A stretch of 64,000 nt of DNA from Monarcha castaneiventris obscurior (Eukaryota > Chordata > Aves > Passeriformes > Monarchidae): contig JAMPIT010000379.1 in NCBI GenBank assembly GCA_026261815.1, positions 5,468,001-5,532,000 of the forward strand, read 5' to 3'. Below are positions 25,301 through 39,855 of the stretch, piece by piece. The notes under the pieces were generated by a model that had not been told where the DNA came from, did not search any database, and worked only from the letters and a program-made list of their open reading frames with translations. The translations under genes and the position numbers were made by a program. How positions within the stretch are numbered: position 1 is the stretch's first letter; each line of letters opens with the position of its first letter.

Positions 25301-27719
25301 CCTCCAGAATAGAAAACTTACACTGACATCAATTTTACTTCACATTCAAGATCTTATAGCATCTTAGGGTGCTTTAAAGTGTATTCTGAAATCAGCAGCT
25401 TGAAATTCAACTATACATGAAATTCAGCAAAAGAACCTGGAAAAATACAGCATTTTTTAATTTAAGGATCTCTGTGTTGAGGTGAAAAATTAGCTGCTCA
25501 ATTTGGGGCCTCACTGAAAATCCAATGCATGAAATTATTTGCAATTGCATGCCTTGTGCATTATTCCTTTCCATTGCATGTAGTGAATTTAATGTAGGTT
25601 GGTCTGGAGTGTGGAGGGAGGGGGGCTGCCCTGTGGTACTCAGCATCCTCTCCAGCTGCACCTGGTAATGACAGAATCCTATCCAGCATTGCTGAAACCA
25701 GGAATTTTGCCACTGACTTGAAAGGCAGCAGGATTTAAAATTACAAAGCATACCACTTATTTTCCTCCCCTTGACAATATGGCCAGTGCATTCTGGGTAG
25801 GAAGCTACGCTTCCCCATACTTGTACATAATTTGATCTCCTGACAATAATCCACATGCAGCTAAATGGTGCCTGCATAACATTTTTTGCCTCAGTGGTTA
25901 AGGCATATCATTTGGAACCAGAAAAACAAACCAAAGACCAACCTGGAAGTAAAATAATCAGCTAGGTGGGGAAATGATGGAAGTGAACAAGGCCTGAAAT
26001 GCAAACTACAGTGTGGGTATCCAAGGACATTACAGTCATCTTAGTGATCATTTTGAAAGCAGATAAAAAAGGATAAAGTACTGAAGCAAGAAGTAATTCT
26101 GATCCCTATTAAATACCAAATCACAAAGAGATGTCTGAACACAAAAAGCTATTATTAATAAAGCTTCTGTAGTGTAAGAGGCATTGAGCTCTTTGCAAGT
26201 TAAGTGACATTTGCCTCTTGTGGATTTGGGGATTCCGATTTCTATTTGTTTGCTTTATGTTAAGTGAACCATCTGCTTCCTTTCGCTGTTTTCTAAGACT
26301 CCACAAGCCTCCCATTCTGAAGTAAAAATCACTTTGAGCTGGAATTTTTCAGGTCTTATGTAAATATACAGCAGAGGTAGGACATGGCCCTATCCTTCCG
26401 CACGGCTGCCACTGGGATGAATTGACCTTTTTTTCCATCTTCTAGAGCAAAGTAGGCTCTGTGAAACCCAAGAAGAAGAGAACTCCTGATTACCTTCTCC
26501 TCCACCTCTTACAAGGATGTACAGGTGATGTGCTCTTCCTGAGTACTGAATAGCTGTGACAAGGACTCCATCACCCTGACACAAAACCACTTCTTTGTGC
26601 TCCCTTGGCATTTGCAGCTTTCTGCCACAGCAGCACTGCCTCAGCAGGGCATCCTCCAGCATCAGCTGGGAGGTATTTTTGCATAACTCCCTTTTCTGTA
26701 ACCAATGTTGTCCAGATCTGTCCTATACAACATACTGCCCTATATTGCCACTATAAAATATAAATAACAGAATATAGAGAACATTTAAAAATCCTGCAAT
26801 TTTTTCCTTCCTCCTGGGAGCTGCATAGATTAGGAAAGAGAGCAACATACATACAGGGACACAAATGCATGTCTTTCTTCCTTCATTCCTGCTCTCTGAA
26901 GGGTAATACATGAAATAACTCCTCAGTGTTAAGATTTAGAAGTTGTGCACTAATGGCAAAATTCTCTTTGTCCTCCAAATATGAAGGTTTAAAAGTCACT
27001 GCTGAAAGCCAGATACAGTGATCCTGCAAGAGGTCCATGCTCTTGCTGCAATTTAGATTTTTAATTCATTTCTTCCAAAGCAGTTTCACAATTACCTATA
27101 ATTTGTCCACCAGTAATTTCCTTCCTTCTTAATCAAAACACAAACTGCTCCTGGTCTGCAACAGCCAGACATTATTTCTGTTAATAAAACTGTGCTTGAA
27201 GAGTCTTTATGTCAACCCCCCTGTTACGTGCAGCAAAACAGCACTAGAAATTGTATGGAGGCAGATCACTAATATCTCCTCACAAACCTCAATTGCTTTA
27301 AAAAATTAGGAATTAGATATAAATAGAAGGAAAAACCATAGCAGTGATTTCCTAGTGGCAGTACGTGTGCACTTTTATTAATATTCAGATGTATTGCATT
27401 AGCACAGAACCTGTATCCAGTTCTGCAACCAGCACTTGTATCAAGCTGCTCTATTCAGGTTGCTGCTATGACAACTGTCCAGAGTCAAATGTTAGGTCAG
27501 CTCCCAGCATATGTGTCTAGGCCATAATTCATTTGTCAGAAACTTAGTAGCCACCTATTCCTACTCCTCTAACAGCCAAAACCAATATTGTTAAAATTAC
27601 TAAATGTTACATTATCCTTAACAGCCTATTCACCGAAAACTTTAGATTTTCCTTGCTTTTATCCTCCAAAACAAAAATGGCTAAGAAGGATGTGTTTAAA
27701 GTGCCTATTTGTAAACTTA

Positions 27720-28117
27720 TCACAGAATCACAGAATAAGCTGAGTTGCAAGGGACCTATCAGGATCATCGAGTCCAACTCCTGGCCCTGCACAGTCTCTA
27801 AGAGTTCAAGAGTCTCACCACATACCAGAGAGCATTGTCCAAACACTTCTTGAACTCCGTCAGGCTTGGTGCTGTGACCACTTCCCTGAGGAGCATGTTC
27901 CAGTGCCCAACCACCCTCTGGGTGAAAAACCTTTTCTAATATCCAACCTAAACATCCCCTGATGCAGCTTCAGGCCATTCCTTCAGGTCCTGACACTGGT
28001 CACCTTGCTCTTGTAAGGAAGTTGTAACTGCAGTGAGGTCTCCCCTCAGTCTTCTCCAGGCTGAACAGACCAAGTGACCTTAGCTGCTACTCGTACAGTT
28101 TGGGATCATTAAACCTT
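27720..28117 (-). mobile_element. CR1 LINE 3' fragment (about 400 bp)
   Basis: The plus strand begins TCACAGAATCACAGAATAAG and continues with ATCGAGTCCAACTCCTGG and, further in, AGTCTTCTCCAGGCTGAACA. These are hallmarks of the reverse complement of a chicken-repeat-1 3' end. The element is thus on the minus strand, 5'-truncated near 28117, as is usual for CR1. It covers the 3' UTR and the very end of the reverse-transcriptase ORF region and cannot be autonomous. Confidence 0.92.
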
Positions 28118-30344
28118 TTCTTCTTTGGGAGTTAGTTGTTGTCTTTCACTCCTCCACCATGATGATTACTGATATTTAATTTGGCTGGTTACAAGTCACA
28201 GCATAGAAAAAAATTATAGCTGTCATCTTGATGAGAGGTTCCCTGAAAAATGCATTCAGTGTTTGTCACAAAGAACTGCTTCATAGCATCATAGTGCATA
28301 ACACTCTGTGAACAGAGACTCACCCTTGTCAACTTGAAAAGCTTAAATAAACAAAGAATATTTTTTTTAATTGAGGTTAGCACATCAAGTGAGTCGTATT
28401 GTGATGTCTGTACAATGAATGTATGAGGACAACACCTTTCTCAGACTATAAAGTTGTCTGACTACTGCTATTTTCATGTAGTCTCTGGAATGAAAGGAAA
28501 CTGTACCTTTTAAACTCATATTTTTCAAAAAATGAAATGCAGAAAACCTTTTTCTTATCATGTACAGTCTGCAAAATACTGACAGACAAGTATACTGTGA
28601 AGAGACTACTAATTTAAAAAGCACCAGCTCTGACTGAGAAATGCCTTTGTTAGGGAGACACATAAGATAACAATAACTTTCATTTTCCTCTGAGCTTGTT
28701 TTTCTTGGGCTCAACTTGTCATTTGCTGTGTAACTACCATAGAATCACACCCTGCATGTCCAATTACTTGGGACATAAGGATGAAAGAAGTGTATGCAGC
28801 TCCCTCCTTTGGCTGACCAAAAAACTGTGCATCTATTGCAGCCTTTCCATGGCATTAGTTACTGAAGTGGAGTCAAATGGCTAAAATGACATGGACTGAA
28901 TCCAGGAGAGCATCCAGTCCACTGGCTTTGCAGTCATATGTGACCACTATTTCCCTACCTGCAAATACAGCAATGTATTCTCAAAGGTCCAGATTCCTAA
29001 CTGGTACAAATCAACATGTTGTGAATGAAGCAACATCAATTTTCTAAATGTTCTGGCTAACTGTACATGACATGTTCACAAAAAGGTTCATATAATTCTA
29101 CAGTCATATTACTGCATGATTCAGTTCTTTTCATGCTTCCCTATATTCATCCTCTCCTCTCATTCCCAAGTACTGACATTTTGTCTTGATTGCCAAAAAC
29201 TACTTATTTCAATTCGAGAAAAATGCTCATTCATAAATTTTGCAACATGACAGCACACAAAAAGTAAAAATTCTAAAGAAAAAAAACAATTTAACAAAAT
29301 GCAGCTGTTACAAAAAACACTTGTGTCCAAATGAAGGCGAAGGCATTTTTTCCTACTATCATTCTTATGTGCTTTTCCACAGATTCCACTGGTTCATCTT
29401 CTTTAGGGAAACTAAAGAGGCACTTCCTCTCGCGTACTGATGTGTATCAATTACTATTTACTCTTACATCTTCCCTTGAAGTTGTCTCACTGGTTTTGTT
29501 TTTTTTTTTTATTTCAGACAGAACAGTAGCAACACTTATCCACCTCCACTCCTCCAGCCCAGGCCTGCTCCACACTGTTTCATGCAGAGGTTTTATAAAA
29601 CTACAGCACAGACATATACGTGTTTGGAAGAAGCAGAGATTGGCAATGGTTCAGCTCTTAGAACAAAACCTCCTGTGATCAGCAACAAATTGAGCCGCAT
29701 GACCAAGGTCTCTGGAGCGCATAGAGCAGGCATCCTGCCCCTCTGCCCAGGACGTAATGACAGGATGACTTTTCCCAAATTTTTCTACTTATTTAGCCAT
29801 TCTTCTTTTGCCCAACCAAGACACAATTTGGTTTGTAAAGTGAAGGACATGGCAAAAGAATAATGGTTGTATTGTTCACCATATGCAATGAATACAAGTG
29901 AATAGAGCTGTGTTTCAGCACTACTTATTTCGTTTCATGACTCCCTTGTTCATAGTAGCTCAGAACCTCCACTTAATGCAACTGCTTCACACCAAATATT
30001 GCTACGGATGTAATAAGGATCTTGAAGGATTATCCCAGGAGAACATCCAAAGAAGCACAGAAAATCCTAAGGATTCAGATAATGCCTCTTCTATCTCTAA
30101 CTGAAGCAAATAATAAAAGGTTGATCCAATTCCTGTTTCTACATTTTTCGTCAACTGTGATCAAAAAAGTCTTTAAAATTCAAAAGAGTTACTCTTTTTC
30201 AGTATCCAGACTCAACAAATGATTTGAAGAGAGACACAAAAGCTCTGCATTGCTTCTGTACCAATTGCCTGAAATGGACTGTGAAAGATCAATAAATCTA
30301 GCCCAGTGTCACGAGCATTTCACTGTTCAGCAGTACTAACAGTA

Positions 30345-30388
30345 AATTTCAACATAGAAATTTCAACATTCCTAGACAATTTCAACAT
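30345..30388. repeat. Three direct copies of AATTTCAACAT
   Basis: Exact copies at 30345-30355, 30359-30369 and 30378-30388, spaced 14 and 19 bp. Confidence 0.9.
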
Positions 30389-31627
30389 ATAAATCTACAA
30401 AAATTGTGCAACAGAATAAATTATTTTTGGTACCAGGCAGAATTAAAAAGTGGAAGTGGCAGGACTCTTCAGCTGGGTAATAGGTATCAAATATATAAAT
30501 TCTCAGCACTGAAGCTTCTGGCCAACCAATCAGTGCTTGATCTCAAGATAATGAAAACACACTGAAGCTTAAAAGAGCACTTGAGTAATATCTTACATGG
30601 TCAGACAGCCAAAGCATTACAGTCTGAGCTACCATAGCCTAGTAAATACATTTATATTTCTCAACGAGAAGTCTCACAAACTGACAGTGCTTTTACTGTT
30701 GCAATTCCCCAACAACTATGGGAAATTACTAGTTTCCTGAAAGACAAGAACACATTGATTTTCCCATTAACAAATAAATTCCTGGCATGAAAAAAAAAAT
30801 GCTGAAAATAAGTCAGTGATGCCAGTGAGACCAGATTTCATTAACTTATTTTTACAATTGGATTTTTGTTGGCAGAAATTTTTAGCCTTGAGTTAGGAAA
30901 TACAAAGATCATATAAGTGGAATTTAAGACATAGGTTGAAGGATGGTTTCTTCCTTATTCACACTTAACTTTATCACACTTAACACTGTCCCCAGATCAG
31001 GGCTATATTAACCACTGCAGCTATCAGAAATACTTCTAGAAAATAATCCATAAGATGAAGTATTTGTGTGCACAGAGACACATACACACAAGGAGAGGTT
31101 TCTTCTGAAGAGAAAACAAATGGGTTCATGGGACTGTAGGTATATAAAGCCAATCCTTCACATTTAATACTTGTGAAAGAAACAGCAAACACTAATGAAC
31201 ATGGCCAACGCTATCTATTAAAAATATGAGGTCTTAAAAGCATCCCTAGTTTTGACTTTTAAGCTGCTTCTTTTTGCTGAGCAATAATTGAGATTGTTTT
31301 TCATAAAATCACTGCTAAAATTAACACTGTGGGCAAAAAATCTATTTAATTTATAGATTCATATCATTTTAACAAATAGAGACTTCCATTAGGGTCATAC
31401 ATGCAACTAACTTAGAATGACCTGCTCAGGGGCTGTACTGTGCCAGTGAGAGAAGGGAAAATGGAGAAGGAAAGAGCTTTTAAGCAAGACAAGAAAAGGG
31501 GTTCAGAGGGCTGTGAAGTTTTATCTCAGCTTCAGAACTGGGCATAACATGCATTGTGTTCTTAATTAATTCATGGTTTATGGGTAATATTCTGAAAAAA
31601 GGTGGTGGTGGGGATAACAAATTACAG

Positions 31628-31741
31628 AGACACAGAAACACAGAATCAATTAGGTCGGAAGAGCCCTCTGAAATCATCGAGTCCAACCTATCACAAGAAC
31701 ATCACCACATCAATTAGACCATGGCACTGAGTGCCACATCT
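31628..31741 (-). mobile_element. Short CR1-like 3' fragment
   Basis: ACACAGAATCAATTAGGTCG followed by AATCATCGAGTCCAACCTAT and a tract reading CATGGCACTGAGTGCCACAT matches the reverse complement of a CR1 3' end of a somewhat divergent subfamily. It is truncated at about 115 bp, minus orientation. Confidence 0.78.
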
Positions 31742-34307
31742 CACTTTGAGGCAGAGCACCTGTCTGGAGAACAAAAGGCAGAACTGTACTGTACTGCATG
31801 CAAGAATTAAGCAGCCTTAAGGCAATGCTTCCATTCAGCTCTGAGGGGAAGTGCTGAATGAATGCTCTTGCCAGATCCTCTTAACAATCGGCTTTCCAGG
31901 ACTGTCAAATGCTTGTCCTCAATTAGAAAATCTCTTGATATAATTTATGAAGTGGCAATTTTCATTATCAAAATCTTATTTCCCCTTTCTCCCTCCCAAA
32001 TTTTCACTGGAGTCCTCAAAGCCTGAGTCTACTCAGTGGTATAACACCCAATTTTGGAAAACAAGCTTTTTTTTTTTTTTTAAGAGCTATGGAACAGTGA
32101 AACAACATGATGAACAGAACTTTTCCAACCTTGCTCTGTTTAAGAAAAAAAATCTAATTAAAAGATAACATTTTAGATATATGTAAGAGAAGTGAAGGAA
32201 TTTTAATAGTTAGTTAAGCGGAAAAAATAGGAAGAGGAGCAGAATAGAACCCTTTTACCTATAAGTTACACTCTCTGGGTGTGAGGATACAGACCCAGTT
32301 TCCATCTCAGCACATAAACTGAGCACACTAGTGTCCATTAAATACCACACTCAGAAATATTCCAGAATGCTTTGCTCTCAGTCTACTTTGTTATTGTTGT
32401 AGCCTTGGAATAAGTAATTAAATTTCAGTGGAACTGGGGCTAAACCCAAGATTTTCTACTTCTCTAATGACTTATCTATTCCACTCTGAAGAGTAAATTT
32501 CTTACTGAGTTTTATGAAGCTACCTAACACACACTGCCATAATTTTTTTCCAGCATGTTCAGCGTATCTACTCAGATTTCTATCCTGAATTCACAAGTAG
32601 TTTTGCAAGCATCAAAGCTACACCAGCTCAGCTAATTTACTGCTTGCTGAATCAAATGGCTGGTGCTATTTGCAACTCCACTGTGTTCCCAGAACTCACT
32701 GGCAAAAAGGGGGAAGAGCTGAAGAAAGCAGAACCCAACACTCATTGTTCACATAGGCAGCTTTGCTACTTTAACATCACAGTTGCAATTAGATCAATTG
32801 GGAGACATCCTGACTACAGGTTTTTAATTCTGTAATGAAAAGTAAAGAAATGCCTCTTCCCCCAAAGCTGTTACCAAATGCTTCTGTGATAGTAATACTA
32901 CAAAGGAAAGAAAAAAAAAAAATGCCTATTAATAGGCTTTTTTGAGTTCTGACTACAGTTTAAATATTGATTTTTGTTTCAACAGGTCTCTGGCTCCCTG
33001 AAGAGCATTATGGGATTCTCATTTAAATCACTTGAAAACTCTGCCTCACCCTGGCTGGACCAAGGAATAGAGCCATTAGTTTTGTGCAATGAAAATAACT
33101 GATGTTTGTGCAAGTCATTTCTAGTTCCCCTTGGGCAAAGAGCACATTGACTTTGTAGCTTTTTTTTCATTATTACTGAAAAATCAGAGAGCAAATGAGA
33201 GAATATAGAACCTGAATGAGCACGGCTTCTACCTAAATTATATTTCATATTACAGTGCTTTGACATCCCATGTGATTTGTAAATCTTAAGGCAAATGTAA
33301 CACAATAATGAAAATACTAGCAAAAAATATCACAGCAAAAAGAAATAACAACACACACTCTCAGATCCTAAACTATCAATTTTATAAGTATAGCAGTAGC
33401 AATCCTTTATACAGTTAGGGCATGACCTGAAAGAACTCAATAGACTACTCACAAAAGGAAAATGTTCTTTTAAAAAATGTTCTATTCCACAAAATAAAAG
33501 TTCATCTGCCATGACAGAAGCATATTTTGGAACACCTGAGATATCACTAAGATTTTTACTTTGTTACAACCATGAAGAGATATAAAGCATAATAGTTTTT
33601 GCAATTAGAATGTTAGACGTTCACTCTATCTGTGGAGTGAGTAAATAATCAAAGCCTGGAATGAACTACCAGTTGGATTTTAAAAAACTAAAAGAAAACA
33701 TGTAATTTCCAGACAATAAAAGGTAATAAAATTGTAACATGCACTACAAAAGGTGAATAATCACACAAGAAAAAACATATGAGCTTTAAAGACTCATTAA
33801 TAAGTTAATTGACAGCATTTTGTTATATAGCACAGCAACTTTTCTGTTTCAGGCAAATAGGTATTTTCAGACACACTATTTCACCTTACATTTAAAATGC
33901 ATACACATTTTGAAAGAGAATATATGCACAAATAAATACACTGATTCATGGACACATGCACCATTTCTGTTATTTATGTACATTATATACACTGTATGTT
34001 CTGTTCCTTTTAATTCTAGTATACAGATTGCACATGCTCTGAAAATCTACAGCCATCAAAAAGTAGATATATAGCTTTATGCAGCTGGACATTACGAATA
34101 CATTCAACACCCTCACCCAGCTTATGTAAATATAGACAAAGACATGCTTGTGTATTCATTATAAAAACTACAGCTTTTGTATTTTAATTAATCTTGCTAG
34201 CAAGAAGCATATAAGGGATTGCACCACCCTTCTGCATGGCATCCTATGTAAATGAGTCCAGTGCATTTATAAATATGGATGTGGCAGACCCCCAAACAAC
34301 ACAGTAC

Positions 34308-34421
34308 CTGCTGTCTATCCAGCCGCATCCTTTTTGCAGCATTTCTGCTTTCACTCTCACAGGCGGAAGCCAGGATACTCTCTGCAACTGCTGAAGTAAG
34401 GTGTGAGGGAATAGGTCGTGA
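34308..34421 (-). CDS. NOL4: NOL4 internal coding exon (38 codons)
   Basis: This 114-nt exon, phase 0 at both ends, is too short to show up as a long open frame. It was found by splice sites and family resemblance. The acceptor is ...TTTGTCTTTCATAG and the donor GTACTG. It encodes [19 protein letters not shown], then [19 protein letters not shown]. The first half looks like an amphipathic helix. The AAKRMRLDR stretch is basic and could add to nuclear localisation. It follows GFEM of the previous exon and precedes DEAAPADKQ of the next, the order known for NOL4. It is flanked by the two largest complete introns here (22.6 kb downstream, 12.0 kb upstream). Because its length is divisible by three, skipping it would keep the frame. 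Confidence 0.92.
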
Positions 34422-36903
34422 CTATGAAAGACAAAAAGAAACACAGAAATTATTCCTAGCATAATCCACAACATCCTTTTTCAAAGCACACCATACCATC
34501 ACCTAGGCAGGAAAGTCCGCTCATTGAAATGCAGTTTATACCAACAAAACAGGGAAATGGAACTTGCAAAGATGAAAAATGAAACTAGTTAGATGTTAAA
34601 GCTGCAGCTGATCCACAGATCCACGAGAAGCCCTTTCCCCCCACAGCTCTATTGTCCAGTGTGTTTAGTCTGGCTCATTAAGCTGTACTTTGAACAGACA
34701 GTGGCATATTCTCTGCGTTCCAGCAGCACCCTGGCCGTCTGATTCTTGTTAAGAAAACTGAAAGGCTTTTTATCCTGTGCAGCATGTGACAGAGATGAGT
34801 AGTGTTTTTTTTATAGTCATACAAAAAAAAAAAACCAAAACAAAAAACGCCAAGTGATAGGGTTGAAACATCACTCAAAACCTAACAGATTGTCAGAACA
34901 TTTCAGAGCAGCCTCAATCTGTAGTATATGAATATTTGCATTCCTTGCTGCAACATGACTGATGTGATTAAAACGACTTAAAAAAAAAAAAATTGTTTTT
35001 CTTTTGATAATGCCAGCCTTCCAACACTCCCGATATTTTGTGGTTCCACTAGATATGGTTCATTTTTCCAATTCAAAACCTCTCATTACTAATTTCATAG
35101 CATTTACATGTTTTAGGTTAAAGGTGCAGCGAATCCCCAAAAACAAGGGAATGATAAAATCTTTTTTGCGTCACTGTTGATTATGAACTCTAGTATGATC
35201 TTGCCTACCGTTTCATTAGGAAGAATATTTGCACACCTTTTTTTTTTTCCTGATTACATACAAAACAATCTTCCTGAAAGATGAAGCTCATAATTATCTT
35301 CTTCATTAATATACAAAGCTATATCAGAACTACCAAGAAAATAAACAAAGAGGGGATAATAACAGAGATACTGATGCACATGTAAGCCCATTACAGACAC
35401 TGCAATTTACTGAGCCCAGTTCTGAATTTCCACAAATTCTCAAAGCTTCATTGAACTCAAATTTACATTTACTATGTAAATTTTTACCTACTTAAGAAGT
35501 GGCCATGTGTGAGGGAGTTCGGGTGTGGTTTTTCTCTTGGTTGTTTCGGGGTTTTTTTTTTGAAGGGTTTTACTTTCCTACTCCTAAAAATATGGATATG
35601 AACCTGCTATGAAATGTCAATGAATTTTGGAAGAAAATTTTGAAGGTATTCCCATTCCACTTCCTAGACAACCTTAAAACAAATAAATTACATAGGTTCA
35701 CCTGATTTTATGGTTTTCATAACATTCCAGAAAGTGTGGAGCCAGCCATTATCAGTATTACATTTTTACCTCTAAAAATTAAAGTCCATTTATTGACTTT
35801 GGATATGCTCTGCAGAATGCCCATTTTTAATCTGACATTCTACTTTCTCTAGAGCATGGGACCACAGTCTGTCTGGGACCAGAAGATGAATTAGCTTTCA
35901 GAAATAGACACAGATTTACAAGTCTTCCTCACTAGTGCAATAGGCTTATTTCTCCCCACTTATATGAGAACAAGCTCCCCGGCATCCACATAAGAGCAGT
36001 GTAAGAAAGACAACTGCAGTAAATTATACTTGGATTGATTTGACAGAACAAACTATGGAGCTTGTCTCCAGTTTTGAAAATAATTCAGTCTAAGAGATGA
36101 GGGACACTGATGTAAGCCCCGGTGTCGTGACAGGAGTTAACATTACATGCAGTACAAGCAGACACCTTACTCAGAGCTCCAGGGCACGAAGTCTTTGTGG
36201 AAGGGTTTCACTGACAAAGCATTATATTTATTACTCTGTCTCCCTGGAATGTTACTCCATCACCAGAATTTGTCACTGCATCACACTAGATCCCTCCCTG
36301 CGTTTGGTGCCCAAGTACCACAGTACATGCCAGTGGTTTATGTGTGTCCCAGGTGCACTGACTCTGTTGGCTGCATGGGAAGGCTCAGTGTGGTCCTCCA
36401 ACAGTGGTCACACAATGAAGTTCTTGAAAAATGGTGAGCAAACACCTGGTTAATTTCTCCAGCTCAGGTCTTTAGCTAAACCTGCAACTATATCTATACA
36501 TCAGTGGATTTTTAGAAGGTGATATATGAGCCAAAAAAACCTAATGATCTGACCAAAAAGTAAAATGAACGCCAGTTCCCCCAGTTTATTTGTCTATGGG
36601 AGAGAATAGGTTTATTGAAGTGTTTTATAAAACAAAACATAAAGTGTTATGGTAAAAATCAAGCAGTTATCTTTTCTCTGAAAAGATGCGTAGTGGTCAT
36701 ATACTCGCTATTGAAATATTGAACTCAAGTTAGCACCCGCAAAAGAAAGGAAATCTCTGGGTAATGGAGTATCTTCCCCTTGAAATACGCGTTAACCCAA
36801 AATTTCTCTCACTCATCACTGCAGCTGGCTGTTGATACGTTCATGTCAAGAACTATCTAGAGTGAACCTTAAGGGAAATGTGATGAATACATGGCTCAGT
36901 CAC

Positions 36904-36955
36904 CTGGGGAGTAAACTGCAACAGAGTAAACTGGGGAGTAAAGTACTGCAACAAA
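36904..36955. repeat. Imperfect tandem duplication (about 27 bp)
   Basis: CTGGGGAGTAAACTGCAACAGAG is followed by CTGGGGAGTAAAGTACTGCAACAAAG, a local duplication with a small insertion. Confidence 0.8.
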
Positions 36956-39568
36956 GCTCAGGAGAAAATCATCTCCTCAAGGTTTGGGCTCTATCAACAG
37001 AGCACTAGTCTGGCATTGACTGAGAAGATGAACACAGTCCTCTGTCACTAGGAGCAGAGCTGTTAAAAATGAGATTTTCTGTTTCGTGAAATTCCATATC
37101 TGTAACATGTAAAAAAGATCAATTTTGAAAAGCCACATCTAAGAGAAAAAATTACTTTGTAATAACCACTTCTAAAATTTTTTTTTTAAATAAAATGGAT
37201 TAATATCTCCATCTTCCAAGCTCAGAAACCCCTTTCTGGCTTAGCTTTGCTTCCTTTTCTTCTCTACCTCTGATTATTCACAATCTCTCTCATAACTACA
37301 GCTGTAAAACCAATTCTGTAAGAAGCTGGAACATCCCTGTTGAGTTCTGAACATTTCTCAATTCCCAATCTGAGGGTAAGACTCAAAGGCCTTGGGAAAC
37401 ATGGCAAAAGTGATATAATTCAGTTTTGCAGAAGGAAGCCTGCAGATCTCAGCCAAAAGAGAATTTTGCAGGTTCCCAGGCTTCCCTCTGCAGAACTGAG
37501 AGCTGAGTGCTGGTTCCTACATGTTTGGAATTACAGCAGGAAATGTGGGAGCCAAGGACAACTTTTTTCCGAGGGCTCCCAGGTTGCCCCCACAATTCCT
37601 GGATCCACAACCTGCCCACTGAACTAGCAGAAAACCAGGTTTTGTTTTATGGCAGTATATCAAAATCGAAAACCCTTGACAAACTAACATTTCTTAAAGA
37701 GAAAAAAAAAAAGGCATTATCAAAAAATTCCCAACCAGCTTTAGCTGGTTTAGAATGCACCTAATGTTGTTTGAGGCATGACATTCACAAGCCCAGTCTG
37801 GTATTTCTCTCACTGCACAGCAATGTAAAGCAGGAAATAACTATACTGGAACTACCATGTGTAAAACTGGAACCCATGTGTAAAACAACATAAAATAAAA
37901 AATCCTGGAAAGTTTAGTCTACCAAAAGTAGCAAATCACAAGGCAGGATAGCATTTTTGTCATTTTGATCCAAGGACAGATAGAAAAGACATGTGAAAAT
38001 TGTATAGTAACTCTCAGGTGAAGAGATGAATAAAACTTAGAAGGAATCTGGTGAACAGTGTAATACAGGTCTTGTGAGAAGACTGTATGTCCATCACACA
38101 AAAGCAGTATACAGAATTTCTTTGTGTTTACTTGGAAACATGATGCTGCTCATGACTGCACTGAAGCAGGAGTCACATTTTGAACACACATCCGGTTTTG
38201 GCTTTTTACATCTCCTCAGCTGACATACAGCTAACATCCAGCCTCTAACACAACATAGGCCAAGAGCATTTTGACAAAGGATGTAAGGAAAACCTGCTAT
38301 ATTGCATGTGCACATGGATGCCTTGTTTACAACAACTTCTGAAGTGACTGACATTTAGGAAGTGGTTGGAATTCCCTCAGTAACCCATGGGAAATGACCA
38401 ACCACCTTCAGTCCTCTCATATTTTTGAGACCACCACAGAGCCTGTAGATGACAATGATGACAACAAAGCAACATGCACTCTTAACCACCTTATTGGATA
38501 TGCACTTTTGCATGCTTTCATGAGAAATAATTTTTTGTTCAAATTGATTTGAAGTTTTTATATATTCATCCCTTTTTCTCTTTCTGAAGAGTTTATAAAT
38601 CGTTGACAGATATAGTTTTGCAAGCTGCATAATGGAAAATCAAATTAGTCAATTCTGTCTAGTCTAATAACTGCTGTTTTGCTTTAAAGTATGTTGAACC
38701 TAATGAAGACCCTTCCACGACTTTAATGCTCTTTAGATCTAGGTAACAATCAAAGCATCTTACAACAAGCCTTTCTGGAGTTACAGAGTAGTCCTGCAAG
38801 GTTGCTCGTTTTTTAGTAGTTGAAATCAGAAATCCTTGGCCCAGTTCATCTAGAAATTAGATCTCTTGGTATTATCTCTGACTCTTCAGCAAAGAAGAGA
38901 TGAGATGTTCAATATGCTGTAAAATACACTCTTTCACTATACCATCTGTATGCAGTATCAGCAAGCCTTCAGTTTAACGTGAGGTACCTTTGCAGTATCT
39001 TCATGTGAAACACCAAATACCTTTTCTGGCATGGTCACACAGTTCCTGTGTTTCTACACAAAATCTGAAAAAACTTCTATGTTCTAATTTCCTTTGTACA
39101 CTTTTGGCATAAATTTACCAATTATTGATATAATACATAGCTGATGATATTTCAGTCTAAACCACTAGGAGCAGTACATTCACTAAAAAGAATTTTGCAA
39201 TGTACTGTGCATGCTGCCCACCCATGGTTAAAGATCCATTGCCTCTGAAATTACTAGCCTGGCATTTTTTTGATTCCCAGTATAAATAAAAGCCAATGTT
39301 GTCGTACAAAATTTTGGTCTACATACTTTTACCCAGGTTACATCAGTCTGGCTCAGTTCTGGAAAAATACAGCTATCTGTTTAGTCAGATAATGGGCACA
39401 CATGTACACCTGCTGAAAGGCCAGACATTATAAGCTGACATATGTGCATAAATACTACCTTCTAGTTTAGGCAAATTAACACTGAAAATTACATTTTTCA
39501 GTATAAGACAGGTGTAAACACATAAACATGCAAGTTACTTAATTTTCTTCATCTAGACCTAATATAAA

Positions 39569-39855
39569 TCATAGAATCACATAATCATTTCAGTTGGAAA
39601 AGACCTGTAAGATCATTGAGTCCAACCATTAAAACAGCACTCCCAACTCCACCACTAAACCATGCCCCCAGGTGCCACATCCACACTTCTTTTAAATACC
39701 TCCAGGGATAGTAACTCCACTACCTCCCTGGACAGTCTGTTCCAATGCTTCACCTTTGGATGAAGAAATGTTTCCTAATAGCCAATCTAAATCTGCCCTG
39801 GCATGAGTGGAGACCATTTCTCCTACTCCTATTGCTTGCTACTTGGGAGAAAATA
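39569..39855 (-). mobile_element. CR1 LINE 3' fragment (about 290 bp)
   Basis: It begins TCATAGAATCACATAATCAT, with GATCATTGAGTCCAACCATT, ACCTCCAGGGATAGTAACTC and a CR1-type GCTTGCTACTTGGGAGAAAA near its far end. Minus orientation, 5'-truncated. It lies about 0.6 kb from an oppositely oriented CR1 copy. Confidence 0.9.

Larger units (their letters stand above)
11752..34307 (-). other. NOL4: NOL4 intron, 22,556 bp
   Basis: This intron lies between the 38-codon exon (donor GTACTG) and the Gly/Tyr-rich exon (acceptor TTGCAG). It contains a GC-richer unclassified block near 13690-14520, the perfect hairpin at 15718-15764, and a pyrimidine-rich block near 17380-17890. It also has a CR1 3' end at 27720-28117 and a shorter CR1-like piece at 31628-31741. 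No additional exon with NOL4-like coding was found; open frames here have no family resemblance. Confidence 0.85.

Noticed and set aside
25407..25877. 156-codon minus-strand frame as a NOL4 exon or separate gene
   Set aside because: No similarity to NOL4, no convincing splice sites in register, and ordinary intronic composition.
34244..34474. 76-codon minus-strand frame over the 38-codon exon
   Set aside because: It is in the wrong frame relative to NOL4; the real exon reads SRPIPSHL in another frame between clear splice sites.
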